Positions 39,831 to 49,495 of a DNA stretch of 64,000 bases are shown piece after piece. A model generated the notes under the pieces. The model did no database searches and was not told the origin of the DNA. It worked only from the letters and a program-made list of their open reading frames with translations. This DNA is from Gammaproteobacteria bacterium. Its GTDB lineage: Bacteria; Pseudomonadota; Gammaproteobacteria; 21-64-14. The stretch spans positions 1 to 64,000 of the forward strand of contig JALUXX010000060.1 of assembly GCA_027013145.1 (NCBI GenBank). Reading direction: 5' to 3'. The translations under genes and the position numbers were made by a program. Numbering within the stretch: the first letter of the stretch is position 1; the number at the start of each line of letters is the position of its first letter.

Positions 39831-41291
39831 ATGAGTCCCGCGGGTGGCGAGCAGTCGGGCGGCGGAGGGGCCGGTTCGGAACCGCCGGCGGCGAACGTCT
39901 CGGGTACGGCGCACAAGGCGCTGCGCATCAATCTCGATACCGAGACCTACGGGACGATCGCCGAGATCGGCGCCGGGCAGGAGACGGCGCGCTGGTTCTT
40001 CCGGGTCGGCGGGGCGGCCGGGACGTTGGCCAAGGCCATGTCCGCCTACGACATGGTGTTCAGCGACTCGATCTATGGGTCAGCCCAGCGCTATGTCAGC
40101 CGTGAGCGCCTCGAGACCATGCTCGACCACGAGTACGGGCTGCTGGTCGAACGCCTGAACGCACGCCGCGGGGAAGGTACCCGCTTCTTCGCATTCGCCG
40201 ACACGGTCGCGGCGCACAGTTTCAAGCACCGCCTGGACGGCCACGGCTGGCTGGGTGTGCGCTTCCAGACCCACCCCCGGCAGCCCCCCTCCCAGATCGT
40301 CCTGCACGTTCGCATGTGGGACAAGGAGAACGTGCAGCAGCAGGAGGCGTTGGGGATCCTCGGCGTCAACCTGATCCACGGGGCGCTGTACACCTGGGAG
40401 ACCCCGGCCGTGCTGCTCGACGCGCTGGTGGAGGACGTGACCGCGGCGCGCGTCGAGGTCGACATGATCGAGTTCCAGGGGCCGGCGTTCGAGGGGATCG
40501 ACAACCGCCTCATGGCGCTGCGCCTGGTTCAGGACGGACTCACCAACGCGGCGATGTTCACGGCGGACGGGCGCGTGATCCAGCCCGCCGATGCCCTGTA
40601 CAAGAAGGCGGTCCTGGTGGAGCGCGGAAAGTTCCACCCGGTCACGCGCGCGGATATGGACATGCTGCACTCGGCCCATGAGCGCTTCGTGCAGGAGGCG
40701 CAGGTCCAGGGGGAGAGCGTGATCACGCTGCTCGAGATGACCCTCAACAGCCTGACCAACGGCGACGGAAAGAGCATCGACCCCCACGATTTTCTGGAGC
40801 GCGTCGATACGCTGGGCACGCTTGGGCAGACGGTCCTCATCTCGAACTATGGGGAATACCACCGGCTTGCCGCCTACCTCTTCCGCTATACCCACAAAAT
40901 GGTCGGTCTGGCGATGCGCGCGGCCTCGCTCAAGGCCGTGTTCGACGAAAAGTACTATGCCGATCTTGCGGGCGGCATTCTGGAGTCGTTCGGGCGCCTG
41001 TTCAAGAACGACCTCAAGATCTACGTCTATCCGCTGCAGGATCCCGAGAGCGGCGAGCGGATCGGCGCCGAGACCCTCCAGGTCGCCCCGAACCTGAAGC
41101 ACCTGTACGCCTATCTCCTGGAGAACGACTATATAGAAGGCCTGGAGGACGTGGATCCCGACTGTCTGTCGATCTCCGGGCGCGCGGTGCTCGAGTGCAT
41201 CCGCGACGGCAATCCGAACTGGGAGCGGATGGTGCCCGAGCCCGCGGCGGCGCTGATCAAGGCGCGCGGGCTGTTCGGATATCGGGGCTAG
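39831..41291 (+). CDS. Conserved protein of unknown function (486 aa)
   Basis: I recognise no characterised domain. The N-terminal 25 residues are Gly/Ser/Ala-rich. The remainder is a well-behaved soluble protein with an ordered mixture of helices and strands, for example INLDTETYGTIAEIGAGQET, ARWFFRVGGAAGTLAKAMSA and MWDKENVQQQEALGILGVNL. The high internal regularity and clean codon pattern indicate an old conserved gene. Homologues have, as far as I recall, been given unreliable enzyme names, so none is adopted. ATG 39831 follows GAAGGTGGG. It diverges from the protease trio and its 3' end overlaps the serine-hydrolase homologue by 35 bases, tail to tail. Confidence 0.75.
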   Translation: MSPAGGEQSGGGGAGSEPPAANVSGTAHKALRINLDTETYGTIAEIGAGQETARWFFRVGGAAGTLAKAMSAYDMVFSDSIYGSAQRYVSRERLETMLDHEYGLLVERLNARRGEGTRFFAFADTVAAHSFKHRLDGHGWLGVRFQTHPRQPPSQIVLHVRMWDKENVQQQEALGILGVNLIHGALYTWETPAVLLDALVEDVTAARVEVDMIEFQGPAFEGIDNRLMALRLVQDGLTNAAMFTADGRVIQPADALYKKAVLVERGKFHPVTRADMDMLHSAHERFVQEAQVQGESVITLLEMTLNSLTNGDGKSIDPHDFLERVDTLGTLGQTVLISNYGEYHRLAAYLFRYTHKMVGLAMRAASLKAVFDEKYYADLAGGILESFGRLFKNDLKIYVYPLQDPESGERIGAETLQVAPNLKHLYAYLLENDYIEGLEDVDPDCLSISGRAVLECIRDGNPNWERMVPEPAAALIKARGLFGYRG

Positions 41292-42540
41292 AGGGTGCGC
41301 GCGCGGGGCCCGTGATGGAGGCCATGAGCGGCGCGAAGATCCATTTCGAGGCGAGTCCCCAGTAGCGCCGCGCATCGGCGTCTGCGGCGCCGAGCGCACG
41401 CCCCTGGCGCACGAACACCAGATCGAGGCTCGGGACCACCAGGAGGATCTGGTGTCCCGCACCCTCGGCGGCGATCGCATCGCGCGGGAGCGACGGCCAG
41501 GCGCCGTCGGTGTTCAGCCACCACCCGCCGCTGGGAACCGGGCGGCCCCGCGGATCCGGATCCGGCCGGTAGGGCGGCGCTCGGGTTCCCGCCAACATCT
41601 GTCGCAGCCAATAGGGGCTCACGACCGTGCGCCCGTTCCAGCGGCCGTTCCGGAGGATCATCTCACCGATGCGGGCTTCGGCGCGGGCGGTGAGGTCCGC
41701 GCCGCTGCCCATGGCATACAGGGTCAGGCCGTCGGCGCGATAGGACTTCCCGTAACTGATCTGCCAGTCCCGTTGCGGGATCCCGAGCGGGCGCATGATG
41801 CGGTCCCGCAACAGCGAACGGATATCGGGATCGGCTGTTCCCTGGAGCGCGACCGTCAAGGCATACGCGAGCGCGTAGTATCCGATCCCACTGTACCGGT
41901 AGTGCGTTCCGGGGGTGAACAGGAGTGGGACGCGGTCGATGGCGAGGCGGAAGCGCTCGGCGGGATGGCGGTAATAGGTCTTGCGCCAGCCGCGCAGCAT
42001 GCCGGTCTGACCGCGGAAGAAGTCGACGTCGGCGAGTCCCGAGGTGTGGAAGGCGAGATCGCGGATGCGGATTCGGGAGCGCAACGGATCGTGCCGCCAC
42101 TGCGGGAGGAATTTCCAGGCCGGCTCGTCCAGGCGCAACCGGCCCTCGGTCAGCGCGGCGAGCAACGCCATGCTGCCGATCGCCCCCTTGGCGAGGGCGG
42201 CGGTGTAGTGCGGCTGGTCCGGTCCCGCCCGCAGTGCATACCATTCATAGACGAGTCGCCCGCCGCGCACTACCAGCAGCGCCGTGGTACCGTGCGCGGC
42301 GAGCCCCTGCCGTATGGTCGCGAGCGCGGCCGGATCGATTCCCTCATCCCCGGGGGCGGCCGTCGGGTAGGTGATGTCGGGAGGCTCGAAGTGATGCGCA
42401 AGGTCGAGCACGAAGGATTCGATCGGCCAGGCGCGGTGAGTGAGTTTGAGGGCGGCGAGGGCGAGAGCTAGGGCGAACAGGAGTACGCTCAGGCGCAGGC
42501 GCCGCCGGTGACGGTCGGAAGACCTTTCCGGTGCGCTCAT
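41257..42540 (-). CDS. Serine-hydrolase (beta-lactamase/PBP-like) homologue lacking the catalytic Ser
   Basis: A 427-residue protein with an N-terminal TM anchor (LSVLLFALALALAALKL) and the penicillin-binding/class C beta-lactamase-like fold: LLVVRGGRLVYEWYAL, RIRDLAFHTSGLADVD, GGWWLNTDG. The SxxK motif is replaced by A115-L-A-K118 (HYTAALAKGAIGS), and the YxN motif reads YSG. The DNA codon is GCC, so no Ser is possible there. It is probably a non-catalytic, periplasm-facing protein. It is last in the hopanoid operon, six bases after the ferritin-like gene, so a role with surface lipids is inferred. Confidence 0.8.
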   Translation of the reverse strand: MSAPERSSDRHRRRLRLSVLLFALALALAALKLTHRAWPIESFVLDLAHHFEPPDITYPTAAPGDEGIDPAALATIRQGLAAHGTTALLVVRGGRLVYEWYALRAGPDQPHYTAALAKGAIGSMALLAALTEGRLRLDEPAWKFLPQWRHDPLRSRIRIRDLAFHTSGLADVDFFRGQTGMLRGWRKTYYRHPAERFRLAIDRVPLLFTPGTHYRYSGIGYYALAYALTVALQGTADPDIRSLLRDRIMRPLGIPQRDWQISYGKSYRADGLTLYAMGSGADLTARAEARIGEMILRNGRWNGRTVVSPYWLRQMLAGTRAPPYRPDPDPRGRPVPSGGWWLNTDGAWPSLPRDAIAAEGAGHQILLVVPSLDLVFVRQGRALGAADADARRYWGLASKWIFAPLMASITGPARAPSSPDIRTARAP

Positions 42541-42546
42541 GGGGCC

Positions 42547-43380
42547 CTACGCCCGTGCGCCGCGCGGCAGTATCCGCAGCGCCAGGCGCGCGATACCGGG
42601 CGCGAAACGCGGGCGGAGCAGGCGCCGGTCGTAGCGGTCGAAGCGGCGCTCGTTCTCCTCCAGGCACAACTCCATGAAGCGACGCGGCGTGACGTCGGCG
42701 TCGATCTCCTCGTGCCCTTTCATGGTGAAGTTTTCGCCCTCGTTCATGCCGCGAGCGGTCTTGATCCGGCTCCAGACCTGGCGCGCCATGACCCATGCGC
42801 AACGCAGCCGAAACAGCGGCCGGTGCCACCACGGGAGTTGCGCGCGCCGGTAGGCCACCCAGTTGACGAAGAACAGGATATGCCGCGCCTCCTCCTGCAT
42901 GATCGGCTCGAAGATGTCGATCAGCTCGCGGGAGAAAAAGCCGGAGTCGCGGGCGATGCGGAACAGTCCGAAGGCGAAGAAGGAGTCGAAACATTCCCCG
43001 AATCCCGCGTGCAGGAATGCGCGCTCGACATCTCCGTCCTCCGGCTCCTCCTTGAGGGGCGGCAGTCGGATGTCGTAGAAGTGTACGAGGGCGCTGAGCA
43101 GGCGTGAGTGACGGCCTTCCTCCTCGCCCTGCAGGGCGAGCGCCTCCCGGACCACCGGGTCGGGCTCGCGTTCGGCGGCCCGCTGGACGGTGCGCGCGGT
43201 GACGTGTTCGGTCGAGACCGCCTCGCCCCAGAACGGAAGCGTCGTCAGGCGGTCGCGGGCGCTGCCTTCGAGCTGCGGCCAGGGCATGGCCTCGGGATCG
43301 AAACGCAGATGCGATTCGACGAAGAAGCGGCAGAAAAGGTCGCGATGTTCGGCGGAGCCGACGCGCAAGGCAGCCACCAT
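42547..43380 (-). CDS. Ferritin-like diiron-type protein in hopanoid operon
   Basis: A 277-residue helical protein with two ExxRH motifs ([20 protein letters not shown] and [20 protein letters not shown]) and further Glu between them ([11 protein letters not shown]), the pattern of ferritin-like or fatty-acid-desaturase-like diiron enzymes. Neither motif is in a membrane helix. ATG 43380 follows GGGGAGGG. It lies 91 bases downstream of hpnL and six bases upstream of the serine-hydrolase homologue. A diiron hydroxylase or desaturase acting on hopanoids or fatty acids is conceivable; no substrate is indicated. Confidence 0.72.
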   Translation of the reverse strand: MVAALRVGSAEHRDLFCRFFVESHLRFDPEAMPWPQLEGSARDRLTTLPFWGEAVSTEHVTARTVQRAAEREPDPVVREALALQGEEEGRHSRLLSALVHFYDIRLPPLKEEPEDGDVERAFLHAGFGECFDSFFAFGLFRIARDSGFFSRELIDIFEPIMQEEARHILFFVNWVAYRRAQLPWWHRPLFRLRCAWVMARQVWSRIKTARGMNEGENFTMKGHEEIDADVTPRRFMELCLEENERRFDRYDRRLLRPRFAPGIARLALRILPRGARA

Positions 43381-43471
43381 CCGTATCCCTCCCCAGGGTT
43401 GTGGCACGACCCGGGATTCTAACGGCAGAACGCGGACGCGGTCCATGCCCGGTCTGCGGTACGGAGCGCAC

Positions 43472-44509
43472 CTACTCCGTGGTGCGCGCCTGCCGGCGCA
43501 GGCGCAGGCCTTCCATCCATTGCCAGGACAGCAGCATGGGAACACCGTAGCCGACCTGTCGCAGGCGACGGGTCAGCGAAAGCGCCAGTGCGAGGTCGGG
43601 CGTCAGTCCGGTGGCCGCACCGAACAGGACGAAGGCCCCCTCCTGGACGCCGAGTCCGGCCGGCACGATGAACGACGCGCTCTGTACCGCCTGCGCCAGG
43701 CTCTCCAGGAGAACGGCCTCAAGCAGGCTGGGCGGGTGGCCGAGCAGATAGAGGGAGAACCACAGCTCGGCGGCGCCGGCCATGAGCCCCGCAAACTGCC
43801 ACCAGGCACAGACCAGGACGCGGGTGCGGTCGCGGTACAGGCTTTGGATGGCGCCGTCGAGGTGTGCCGGGTCGCCGATCAGTGCGAGCACCTCGCGTCC
43901 GGTGATCGCCTGCAGTATGCGCTCGAGGATCTGAAAGAGTCCCCAGCGATGCTGAAGAAGGAAGAACACGATCAGGATCGGCAGCGTCGCGAGCAGTCCG
44001 ATGATGAGCATCCGGGCCGCGGTGTTGTCGCGCAAGTAATAGAGCAGGAGGATCAGCCCCGCCAGCGTGAACAGAAACTGCATCGCCAGCGTTACGGTGA
44101 TCTCGACGATGACACTGGCGCCGGCGCGGCCGCCCGCAATCCCGCGCAGCATCAGCAGGCGCACGCCGACCATCTCGCCGCCGATCCTCGCAACCGGAAG
44201 CAGGGTGTTGATCGAGTCGCGTACGGACGCCGCCCAGGTCAGAAAGACCATGCCGACGCGCCGTTCCCCCCTTAGCAGCGTGTGCCAGCCGGCGGCGTCG
44301 AGCGCCAGCGGGACGATGTGCACGGGTACGACCCACAGCAGGGTCCAACCGGCGAGGTCGAGAATGTGCAGGATGTCGCCCAGGCCGCTGTGCACGAGCA
44401 GCGCAATGCCCAGGCCCAGGCCCGCAATACCCGAGAGCACGATCGCGGTCCGCAGCCCGCGCGAAATGCGAGGTCCAGGAACGGGAGGCGGGGGCGCGGC
44501 CGCGGTCAC
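43472..44509 (-). CDS. hpnL: HpnL-family membrane protein
   Basis: A 345-residue integral membrane protein of the lysylphosphatidylglycerol-synthase-TM-like superfamily that includes the hopanoid-associated HpnL. About eight TM helices are present. [20 protein letters not shown] and [20 protein letters not shown] are family signatures. GTG 44509 overlaps the hpnN stop (GTGA), so translation is coupled. HpnL co-occurs with hopanoid genes; its transport or flipping role is inferred. Confidence 0.85.
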   Translation of the reverse strand: MTAAAPPPPVPGPRISRGLRTAIVLSGIAGLGLGIALLVHSGLGDILHILDLAGWTLLWVVPVHIVPLALDAAGWHTLLRGERRVGMVFLTWAASVRDSINTLLPVARIGGEMVGVRLLMLRGIAGGRAGASVIVEITVTLAMQFLFTLAGLILLLYYLRDNTAARMLIIGLLATLPILIVFFLLQHRWGLFQILERILQAITGREVLALIGDPAHLDGAIQSLYRDRTRVLVCAWWQFAGLMAGAAELWFSLYLLGHPPSLLEAVLLESLAQAVQSASFIVPAGLGVQEGAFVLFGAATGLTPDLALALSLTRRLRQVGYGVPMLLSWQWMEGLRLRRQARTTE

Positions 44510-47199
44510 CGGTCCGAGCCCTTGCCGGGGGCGCCCTTGTGCGGTCGGGGTGGACCGCGCAGCACGAGCAGCGCGGGCAGCAGGGTCAGGATGCACAACA
44601 GGACGGCGGCGAGAGAGATCGAAAGGGTCTGTCCGAGGATCGACATGCCGGGATCGGTGGCCACGGCGAGGCTGCCGAAGGAGCTCATCGTGGTCAGGGC
44701 GCTGAACAGGACCGCGGCGGGCGTGCTGCTGCGCAGGAGATTGGGAACCGCGACCCCGCCGCGCCAGCGGGTCACGAGATAGATTCCGAAGGCCACCCCG
44801 AGCCCGATCAGCAGCGGCAGCACGATGATGTTCGCCAGATTGAAGGAGATTCCGATCAGGTGCATGACCGCCACCGTCAGCAGCGCGGCGAGGCCGAGCG
44901 GGGCGAGGGCGGTGAGGGTGTCGCGGATGCTGCGCAGCGCGAGCAGGAGCAAGGCCGTGATCCCCAGAAGCGAGAGCGACGTGGCCTTGCGGAAGGCGTG
45001 CACCACCGCCTCCCCGCCTTCGACCAGCATGACCGGTGCACCGGAGGCATCCGGTGCCACCGTCTGCACCGACTTCACGAAACGGCGCATGTTGCGGTTG
45101 CTGCTGAGATCGAGAGTCGACAGGACCTCGACCCGCGCCGCGCCGTCGGGGGCCAGGTAACGGGCGCGCAGCGACGCGGGCAGCGTGGTCAACGAGACCC
45201 GACGCGCATTCAGCGCCAAGCCGAGGTCGCGTACCTGATCGAGGAGGCCGGCGAGCACGCGTTCCTGGAGGATCGCGAGCGCCTTGGGGTGATCTCCGAA
45301 CCGCTTGAGATAACGGCGTGTCTCCCGGGCCAGGGCTTCGGCCTCACGGCGGAGTTGCGCGCGGTCGGCGGGGGCATGGAACGCCGCGAGCCGGTTCGCG
45401 AAGTCTTCCAGAGACCGGCGGATGGCCGCCGGGCTCGGTGTCGGCACCTGGGTCGGAATCAGCGCGAACGGGGGCAGCAGCAGCGCCATCTGCTGGATGA
45501 TGGCGAGTTTCTTGGATTGGTCGTCCGGGACGTAGCTCGCGAGCGTCAGCGCATGGGCGACGGTCTTGAGCTTCTCCAGGCGTGCGGCCACCCGCTGCGC
45601 CTGGGCCAGGGTGGGCTCGAGGATGTCGATCGTGTAGGGGGAGGTCTTGCTGTGCTTGAGCAGATAATGAAAGGTCGCAACCGCTTCGCTGCGGGGGTCC
45701 TGGAGGTGCAGCGGATTGAAGTCGAAACGCGCCTGCAGGACCAGGGGCATGCTGGCCACGGCCAGGGCGGCGGCGGTGATGACGATGCCGCGGGCGTGGC
45801 GTTCGACGGGCGGGCGGGCGGTCGCGGACGCCTTCCGCGCCCGCGGCGCGCGGCGTCGAGGGGGGAACAGGGTCAGCAGGGCCGGAAGCACGGTGAGATT
45901 CGCCACCAGGGCGATGAACATGCTGGTACCGGAGATGATGCCGAGGTCGACGATGCCGGCGTACTCGGTGGGCACGAAGGAATAGAAGCTCACGGCCGCA
46001 GACGTGGCCGCCAGGCACAGCGCCCCGCCGATGCCCCACCCGGTCAGGCGCAGGGCGTGGTCATGCGGGGCGCCGCCGTCGTACTCCTCGCGGTAGCGCA
46101 TGCTGAACTGGATCCCGAAGTCCACCCCGAGACCGACGAAGAGCACTGCAAATGCCACCGACATCAGATTCAGGGGACCGATCGCGAACAGGGCGAAGGC
46201 CGCGGTCCAGGCGAGCCCCATGAACAGCGTCAGCAGCGCCGCCGCCACCATGCGCGCCGAGCGCAGGGCGAGCACCAGCAGCAACAGGACGAGGGCGATC
46301 GAGAGGACCGTCGCGATGCCGGCGCCCTGCGAGACGGTCTTGAGCTGGGCGTTGTCGAGCGCCGCCGACCCGGTCAGGCGCACCCGCAGGCCGTGCGCGG
46401 GATCCAGGTGCAGACTGCGGGCCGCGGCGCGGATCGCGTCCAGAGCCCCCAGCGCCGGCTGCATCCGGCTGTAGTCGAAGCGCGGTTTCACGATCACGAA
46501 GGCGCGGCGATCCTCTTCGCTCTGCCGGGTTCCCCCGATAAGCTCGCCCCAGGGAATCTGATAGAACCGGCCGCGCTCCTGCGCCTGCATGGCCGCGCGC
46601 AGTTGCGCGAGGACGGTGGCGAGGTCCGAGAGTTGCGGACCCGTTCCGCCGGCCCGCTCCAGACCCTGTTCGAGCAGCGAGAGCAGACCCGGAAGCGTCG
46701 GATCCCGGGCCAGTTGCGAGAGGAGGGGTTGGGCCTCGGAGAGGCGGTTCGAGAGCGCCCAGAGCTGTTTCTCGCTGAGGTAGAGCAGCCCGTTGCGGCG
46801 GAAGAACGCCCCGCCCCCGGGGATGTAGACCTCCTGGATCCACCGCTGCCGGCCGCGCAGGTATCGGGCGAGCCGTCGGGCGGCACTCCGCGCCAGATCG
46901 GCGGTCTGCCCGTCGATCACCACCAGGACGGTGTCGCTGAGCTGCGGAAACTCGCGGTCTAGGCGCTCCTGCACCTGCTGAAACGGGAGATCGCGCGAGA
47001 GCGCGTCGCGCATATCCGTGTTGATGCCGAAGTGGGTCAGGGTGTAGTAGATCGCCGCAGCCGTCAGGGCCAGCGCCAGCAGTACGACCGCACCGGCCGC
47101 GCGCCGCGAACCGTCTACCAGCGTCACCAGGACGCGGACGACCATTCGTCCCAACCGCTCGAGGAGCGAGTCACTCGGATCGGGTTCAGACCAGTTCAC
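44506..47199 (-). CDS. hpnN: Hopanoid transporter HpnN (RND/MMPL superfamily)
   Basis: An 897-residue RND-type transporter with the expected 2 x (1+5) TM topology and two large periplasmic loops. Visible marks are HFGINTDMRDALSRDLPFQQ at the first loop, SVAFAVLFVGLGVDFGIQFS in the first TM bundle and IIVLPLLIGLGVAFGIYLVT in the second. In Rhodopseudomonas HpnN is needed to deliver hopanoids to the outer membrane. GTG 47199 overlaps hpnK by 14 bases. Its place between hpnK and hpnL supports the call. Confidence 0.93.
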   Translation of the reverse strand: MNWSEPDPSDSLLERLGRMVVRVLVTLVDGSRRAAGAVVLLALALTAAAIYYTLTHFGINTDMRDALSRDLPFQQVQERLDREFPQLSDTVLVVIDGQTADLARSAARRLARYLRGRQRWIQEVYIPGGGAFFRRNGLLYLSEKQLWALSNRLSEAQPLLSQLARDPTLPGLLSLLEQGLERAGGTGPQLSDLATVLAQLRAAMQAQERGRFYQIPWGELIGGTRQSEEDRRAFVIVKPRFDYSRMQPALGALDAIRAAARSLHLDPAHGLRVRLTGSAALDNAQLKTVSQGAGIATVLSIALVLLLLVLALRSARMVAAALLTLFMGLAWTAAFALFAIGPLNLMSVAFAVLFVGLGVDFGIQFSMRYREEYDGGAPHDHALRLTGWGIGGALCLAATSAAVSFYSFVPTEYAGIVDLGIISGTSMFIALVANLTVLPALLTLFPPRRRAPRARKASATARPPVERHARGIVITAAALAVASMPLVLQARFDFNPLHLQDPRSEAVATFHYLLKHSKTSPYTIDILEPTLAQAQRVAARLEKLKTVAHALTLASYVPDDQSKKLAIIQQMALLLPPFALIPTQVPTPSPAAIRRSLEDFANRLAAFHAPADRAQLRREAEALARETRRYLKRFGDHPKALAILQERVLAGLLDQVRDLGLALNARRVSLTTLPASLRARYLAPDGAARVEVLSTLDLSSNRNMRRFVKSVQTVAPDASGAPVMLVEGGEAVVHAFRKATSLSLLGITALLLLALRSIRDTLTALAPLGLAALLTVAVMHLIGISFNLANIIVLPLLIGLGVAFGIYLVTRWRGGVAVPNLLRSSTPAAVLFSALTTMSSFGSLAVATDPGMSILGQTLSISLAAVLLCILTLLPALLVLRGPPRPHKGAPGKGSDR

Positions 47200-48058
47200 C
47201 GAAACCTACCGGGTCGATCTCCGCATGAAGGATGGCCGCGCGCACGCGCGGGCTGACGAGGGCGCGATACTCGGCCTCATGGCGCGCGACCGGCATGGGC
47301 AGGGGGGCGCGCCCCGGTGTCGCCGGCGCTTGCGATTTCGCCGGATGGAAGTACATCTCCGACACGCCTTCGGGCAGGCAGTCGAGGATGCGCAGCACGG
47401 TCTCCTCGGTCATGTGGCCGGTGGTGCTCAGCCCGAACAGAAAGCGATTGAACTTCACGCCCGCGCGCCGCAGACGTCGGCGCATCAGCGCCGTCCAGGG
47501 CGCCAGGAACAGGCTCCATGCGACGCGGGAGGCGAGGCGCCCCGGATCGATGCAGCGGGCGCTTTGCAGGGGTTCGTACGGCAGACGTACCGCCGGGATG
47601 CCGTAATCGCGGCCGATGCGCAGGATGAGCCCGAGCACGGTGGGATGGAGATGCATGTGCTTGTGGGCGTTCACATGGTCCAGTTCCAGGCCGGTGGCGC
47701 GGAAGGCCTCGAACTGGGCGCGGATCTCGGCCGCGAGCTGCCGGCGGACGCGGGGCAGGAAAAAGAAGCGTGTGCCGTTGCGGAACATCCCGGCGCGGAA
47801 ACGGCCCGCGCCGTCGACGAGATCGGGGATGCGATCGGGCGCGAGTGCGGGCCGGGCGTCGACCAGGGCCACATGCAGACCCACGCGCAGGTCGGGCAGA
47901 CGCCGCGCACGCTCGACCGCGTCCGCTGCTGCGGGTGCGGCGACCATCAGGCTGGCGCAGGCGAGAACGCCGTCGCGGTGGGCGGCCTCGACGGCCACGT
48001 TGACCGGGACCGCGAGCCCGAAGTCGTCCGCGGTGACGATGAGCCGCCGTCGTCCCAC
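47186..48058 (-). CDS. hpnK: HpnK, YdjC/ChbG-like deacetylase-fold protein
   Basis: A 290-residue protein of the YdjC (carbohydrate deacetylase) family. RLIVTADDFGLAVPVNVAVE contains the metal-binding DD. HVNAHKHMHLHPTVL supplies the His ligands, and VSEMYFHPA the third site. HpnK acts in side-chain modification of composite hopanoids, probably deacetylating the N-acetylglucosaminyl group added by HpnI. GTG 48058 is used; no better start exists. Confidence 0.92.
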   Translation of the reverse strand: MGRRRLIVTADDFGLAVPVNVAVEAAHRDGVLACASLMVAAPAAADAVERARRLPDLRVGLHVALVDARPALAPDRIPDLVDGAGRFRAGMFRNGTRFFFLPRVRRQLAAEIRAQFEAFRATGLELDHVNAHKHMHLHPTVLGLILRIGRDYGIPAVRLPYEPLQSARCIDPGRLASRVAWSLFLAPWTALMRRRLRRAGVKFNRFLFGLSTTGHMTEETVLRILDCLPEGVSEMYFHPAKSQAPATPGRAPLPMPVARHEAEYRALVSPRVRAAILHAEIDPVGFGELV

Positions 48059-48076
48059 GGCTGTCTTCCGGACCGG

Positions 48077-49495
48077 TCAGCGCTGGCGGAAGAACCGCAT
48101 GAACTCCACACCCTCCCGAAGGCGGCGGCGCATCATCTGGGGGCTGCGCAACATCTCGCCGGTCATCTCGGCGATCTTTCCCGCCCGGAAGTAGAACCGT
48201 TTGTAGAAGGTCTCCACGGAGTCGAAGATCTCGGTGTGGTTGAGGTGCGGATAGCTCAGCGGGCTGAGTTGGACGCCGCGCTCGTTGACCAGATGTTCCT
48301 GATCCTCCTCGTGCAGCCATCCGTTCTCGATCGCCTGCTTGTACAAGAACGTCCCCGGGTAGGGCGCGGCGAGCGAGACCTGGATCGTGTGCGGGTTGAT
48401 CTCCTGGGCGTAACGGATGGTCTCCTCGATCGTCTCGCGCGTCTCACCCGGCAGGCCGAGGATGAAGGTGCCGTGGATGACGATCCCGAGCCGACGGCAG
48501 TCGCGCGTAAAGCGCCGCGCGATGTCCAGGCGCAGCCCCTTCTTGATGTTGTTGAGGATCTGCTGGTTGCCGGATTCGTAGCCGACGAGGAGCAGGCGCA
48601 GGCCGTTGTCCTTCAGGACCTTGAGGGTCTCGTAGGGCACGTTGGCCTTGGCGTTGCAGGACCAGGTGATCCCCAGCTTTCCGAGCTCGCGCGCGATCGC
48701 CTCGGCGCGGACGGTGTCGTCGGTGAAGGTGTCGTCGTCGAAGAAGACCTCTTCGACCTGGGAGAAGTAGCGCTGGATCAGCTTCACTTCCTCGACGACA
48801 TGGGCCGGACTGCGGGTGCGGTAGCGGTGCCCGCCCACGGTCTGCGGCCAGAGGCAGAAGGTGCAATGGGACTTGCATCCGCGTCCGGTGTAGAACGACA
48901 CGTAGGGGTGCTTGAGATAACCGATGAAATAGTCCTCGACCCGCAGGTCGCGCTTGTAGACCTCCGTGACGAACGGCAGCTCGTCCATGTTCTCGAGGAT
49001 CGCGCGGTCCGGGTTGTGGACTACCGTGCCGCGGGCGTCCTTATAGGTGAGGCCGTCGACTTCGCTGAGGGGCCGCCCTTCGGCGACTTCCTTGATGGTG
49101 AAATCGAACTCCTCGCGGCCGACGAAGTCGATCGCCGGCGACGCCTGGACCGATCCGGCCGGATCGACGGCCACTTTGGCGCCGACCAGCCCGATGAGCA
49201 GGTTCGGGTTGGACTGCTTGAGCGCCTCGGCCACCTTGACGTCGGAGGCGAACGAGGGCGAGCTGGTGTGGAGGATGGCGAGTTCGTGCTCGCGCGCCAG
49301 CGGCAGCACCTCGTCGAGGCCGAGCCCGGCGGCCGGTGCATCGACCAGCTTGCTCCCTGGGATCAGGGCGGCGGGCTGCGCCAGCCAGGTCGGGTACCAG
49401 AACGAGCGGACCTCGCGCTTGGCCTGGTAACGGGAGCCGGCCCCGCCGTCGAAACCGTCGAAGGACGGCGGGTGCAGGAAGAGGGTCTTCATCAT
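48077..49495 (-). CDS. hpnJ: HpnJ, hopanoid radical SAM enzyme
   Basis: A 472-residue B12-binding/radical SAM protein. The N-terminal cobalamin-binding-like domain (about 1-190) is followed by the cluster motif GRGCKSHCTFC (CxxxCxxC) near residue 205, then LLVGYESGNQQILNNIKKGL. HpnJ is proposed to rearrange the ring of bacteriohopanetetrol cyclitol ether. ATG 49495 overlaps the hpnI stop (ATGA); a second ATG follows directly. Confidence 0.93.
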   Translation of the reverse strand: MMKTLFLHPPSFDGFDGGAGSRYQAKREVRSFWYPTWLAQPAALIPGSKLVDAPAAGLGLDEVLPLAREHELAILHTSSPSFASDVKVAEALKQSNPNLLIGLVGAKVAVDPAGSVQASPAIDFVGREEFDFTIKEVAEGRPLSEVDGLTYKDARGTVVHNPDRAILENMDELPFVTEVYKRDLRVEDYFIGYLKHPYVSFYTGRGCKSHCTFCLWPQTVGGHRYRTRSPAHVVEEVKLIQRYFSQVEEVFFDDDTFTDDTVRAEAIARELGKLGITWSCNAKANVPYETLKVLKDNGLRLLLVGYESGNQQILNNIKKGLRLDIARRFTRDCRRLGIVIHGTFILGLPGETRETIEETIRYAQEINPHTIQVSLAAPYPGTFLYKQAIENGWLHEEDQEHLVNERGVQLSPLSYPHLNHTEIFDSVETFYKRFYFRAGKIAEMTGEMLRSPQMMRRRLREGVEFMRFFRQR

